DNA of 64,000 bases from CAWGJF01 sp963715745 (GTDB taxonomy: Bacteria > Bacteroidota > Ignavibacteria > Ignavibacteriales > Ignavibacteriaceae): assembly GCA_963715745.1 (NCBI GenBank), contig OY970271.1, forward strand, positions 2,232,001-2,296,000. Direction: 5' to 3'. A model generated the notes under the pieces. The model saw nothing but the letters and a program-made list of their open reading frames with translations. It did not search any database and had not been told where the DNA came from. Shown here piece by piece: positions 63,132 to 64,000 of this stretch (positions within the stretch are counted from its first letter, which is position 1; each line of letters opens with the position of its first letter). A program made the position numbers and the translations under genes.

Positions 63132-64000
63132 ATGACCCAAGTGAAAGAAAAGGAAGTACAACAACTTTCTGAAGTAACAGTGAGGTTTGCCGGTGATTCC
63201 GGTGATGGTATGCAGCTTACAGGATCTCAGTTTAGTGATACAACTGCATGGATTGGTAATGATTTAAATACTTTACCGGATTATCCTGCTGAAATCCGTG
63301 CCCCTGCCGGTACATTGTATGGAGTCAGCGGATTCCAGTTGCATTTCAGCAGCAGTGATATTCACACACCTGGTGATACTCCTGATGTTCTCGTTGCAAT
63401 GAATCCCGCTGCATTAAAAAAGAATTTGTCCGAATTAAAAAAGAATGGGACTATAATAGTTAATACAGATTCTTTTGATGTAAAGAATCTGAAACTGGCT
63501 AACTATGCACAAAATCCCCTGGAAGATAATAGTCTTGCTGGTTATGAAGTGTACCAAGTTCCCATCTCAACATTAACTTCAAATGCACTTGAAGGTTTAC
63601 CATTATCAATAAAGGAAGTTTCACGTTGTAAGAACTTTTTTGCATTAGGTTTGATGTACTGGCTTTATAATGAACCATTAACTAATACCGAAGAATGGAT
63701 CAAGAGTAAATTTAAAAGTAAACCTGAGTACATCGAAGCCAACACCAAAGCACTTCATGCAGGATTTAATTTTGGTGAGATGACAGAAATTTTTACAACA
63801 CGGTATAAAGTAGAACCTGCTAAACTGCCAAAAGGTACATATAAAAATATCTCGGGTAATGAAGCTCTTGCACTTGGATTATTAACAGCATCAGTTAAGA
63901 GTGAACTGCCCTTGTTTCTTGGCTCTTATCCTATTACTCCGGCATCTGATATTCTCCAGTTCCTGAGTACATATAAAAACTTTGGTGTTAAAACTTTGCA
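63132..64000 (+). CDS. korA: 2-oxoglutarate:ferredoxin oxidoreductase subunit alpha (3' truncated)
   Basis: ATG 63132 opens a frame that runs off the window after 289 codons. It begins with the gamma domain fused to the N-terminus (VRFAGDSGDGMQLTGSQF ... YPAEIRAPAGTLYGVSGFQ ... NPAALKKNLSELKKN). It enters the alpha pyrimidine-binding domain near the edge (GNEALALGLL ... GSYPITPASDILQFL). This fused KorA is used in the reductive or oxidative TCA cycle of Chlorobi and Bacteroidota, with KorB expected just downstream. A related 2-oxoacid substrate is possible. Confidence 0.9.
   Translation, partial: MTQVKEKEVQQLSEVTVRFAGDSGDGMQLTGSQFSDTTAWIGNDLNTLPDYPAEIRAPAGTLYGVSGFQLHFSSSDIHTPGDTPDVLVAMNPAALKKNLSELKKNGTIIVNTDSFDVKNLKLANYAQNPLEDNSLAGYEVYQVPISTLTSNALEGLPLSIKEVSRCKNFFALGLMYWLYNEPLTNTEEWIKSKFKSKPEYIEANTKALHAGFNFGEMTEIFTTRYKVEPAKLPKGTYKNISGNEALALGLLTASVKSELPLFLGSYPITPASDILQFLSTYKNFGVKTL

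Overview
The window is AT-rich bacterial chromosome from what is most likely a member of the Ignavibacteriota (Bacteroidota/Chlorobiota superphylum). Four secreted proteins end in the YPNPFNPTT-type C-terminal domain used as a type IX secretion (T9SS) sorting signal, a signature especially common in that group. A gamma-alpha fused KorA, a chlamydial/Bacteroidetes-type histone H1-like protein and outer-membrane barrels fit this. The lineage is an inference from protein style; no rRNA gene is present. The window opens inside a surface-protein gene and closes inside korA.

Layout: 1-3.7 kb, cell-envelope genes (5'-truncated surface protein, outer-membrane barrel, TPR lipoprotein) closed by a strong terminator. 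3.7-6.8 kb, glyA, tatC and a long-chain polyprenyl diphosphate synthase. 6.8-10.2 kb (minus), a degraded small ORF, a cyclic-nucleotide-binding/UspA pair, hisA and an acyl-CoA dehydrogenase. 10.3-20.6 kb (plus), hydrolase, bioY, a membrane HdrD-like Fe-S oxidoreductase, a histone H1-like protein, a CapA-like phosphatase with a glycoside-hydrolase lipoprotein, an MFS exporter, a frameshifted secreted protein and an inactivated M1-peptidase homologue. 20.7-24.3 kb, dus, PAP2, enoyl-CoA hydratase and apt. 24.3-31.2 kb, a tight SpoIIM / membrane protein / DUF4129 / DUF4350 / MoxR / DUF58 / RDD operon.

31.2-41 kb: rsmI, then lysine 6-aminotransferase and, 6 kb away, an Rrf2 regulator with an aminoadipate-semialdehyde-type dehydrogenase. 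Together these make a lysine to 2-aminoadipate route. Between them lies a 1,671-residue T9SS protein built from two beta-helix modules. 41-47.5 kb: an orphan protein, Prc protease, purB, HtrA, plsY, tRNA-Cys and tRNA-Gly. 47.6-52.7 kb: three tandem T9SS-exported paralogues with near-identical ends and divergent centres, matching terminator hairpins, and a shared operator-like palindrome in front of two of them. 53-64 kb: pcm, miaA, an AtuA-like pair, prfB with its programmed +1 frameshift, an alkyltransferase-like protein, a PspC/LiaF-like envelope-stress pair (LiaF-like gene carrying two frameshifts), nadE, dsbD and korA (partial).

I found no CRISPR array, prophage, transposase or recognisable defence island. 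The most interesting signals are small-scale: a catalytically dead M1 metallopeptidase fold, mosaic T9SS paralogues, palindromes upstream of T9SS genes and of the Rrf2 gene, a start-codon-covering hairpin at miaA, a terminator hairpin fused to the start of the capA-like gene, a terminator wedged between two tRNA genes, and three +1-type frameshifts.
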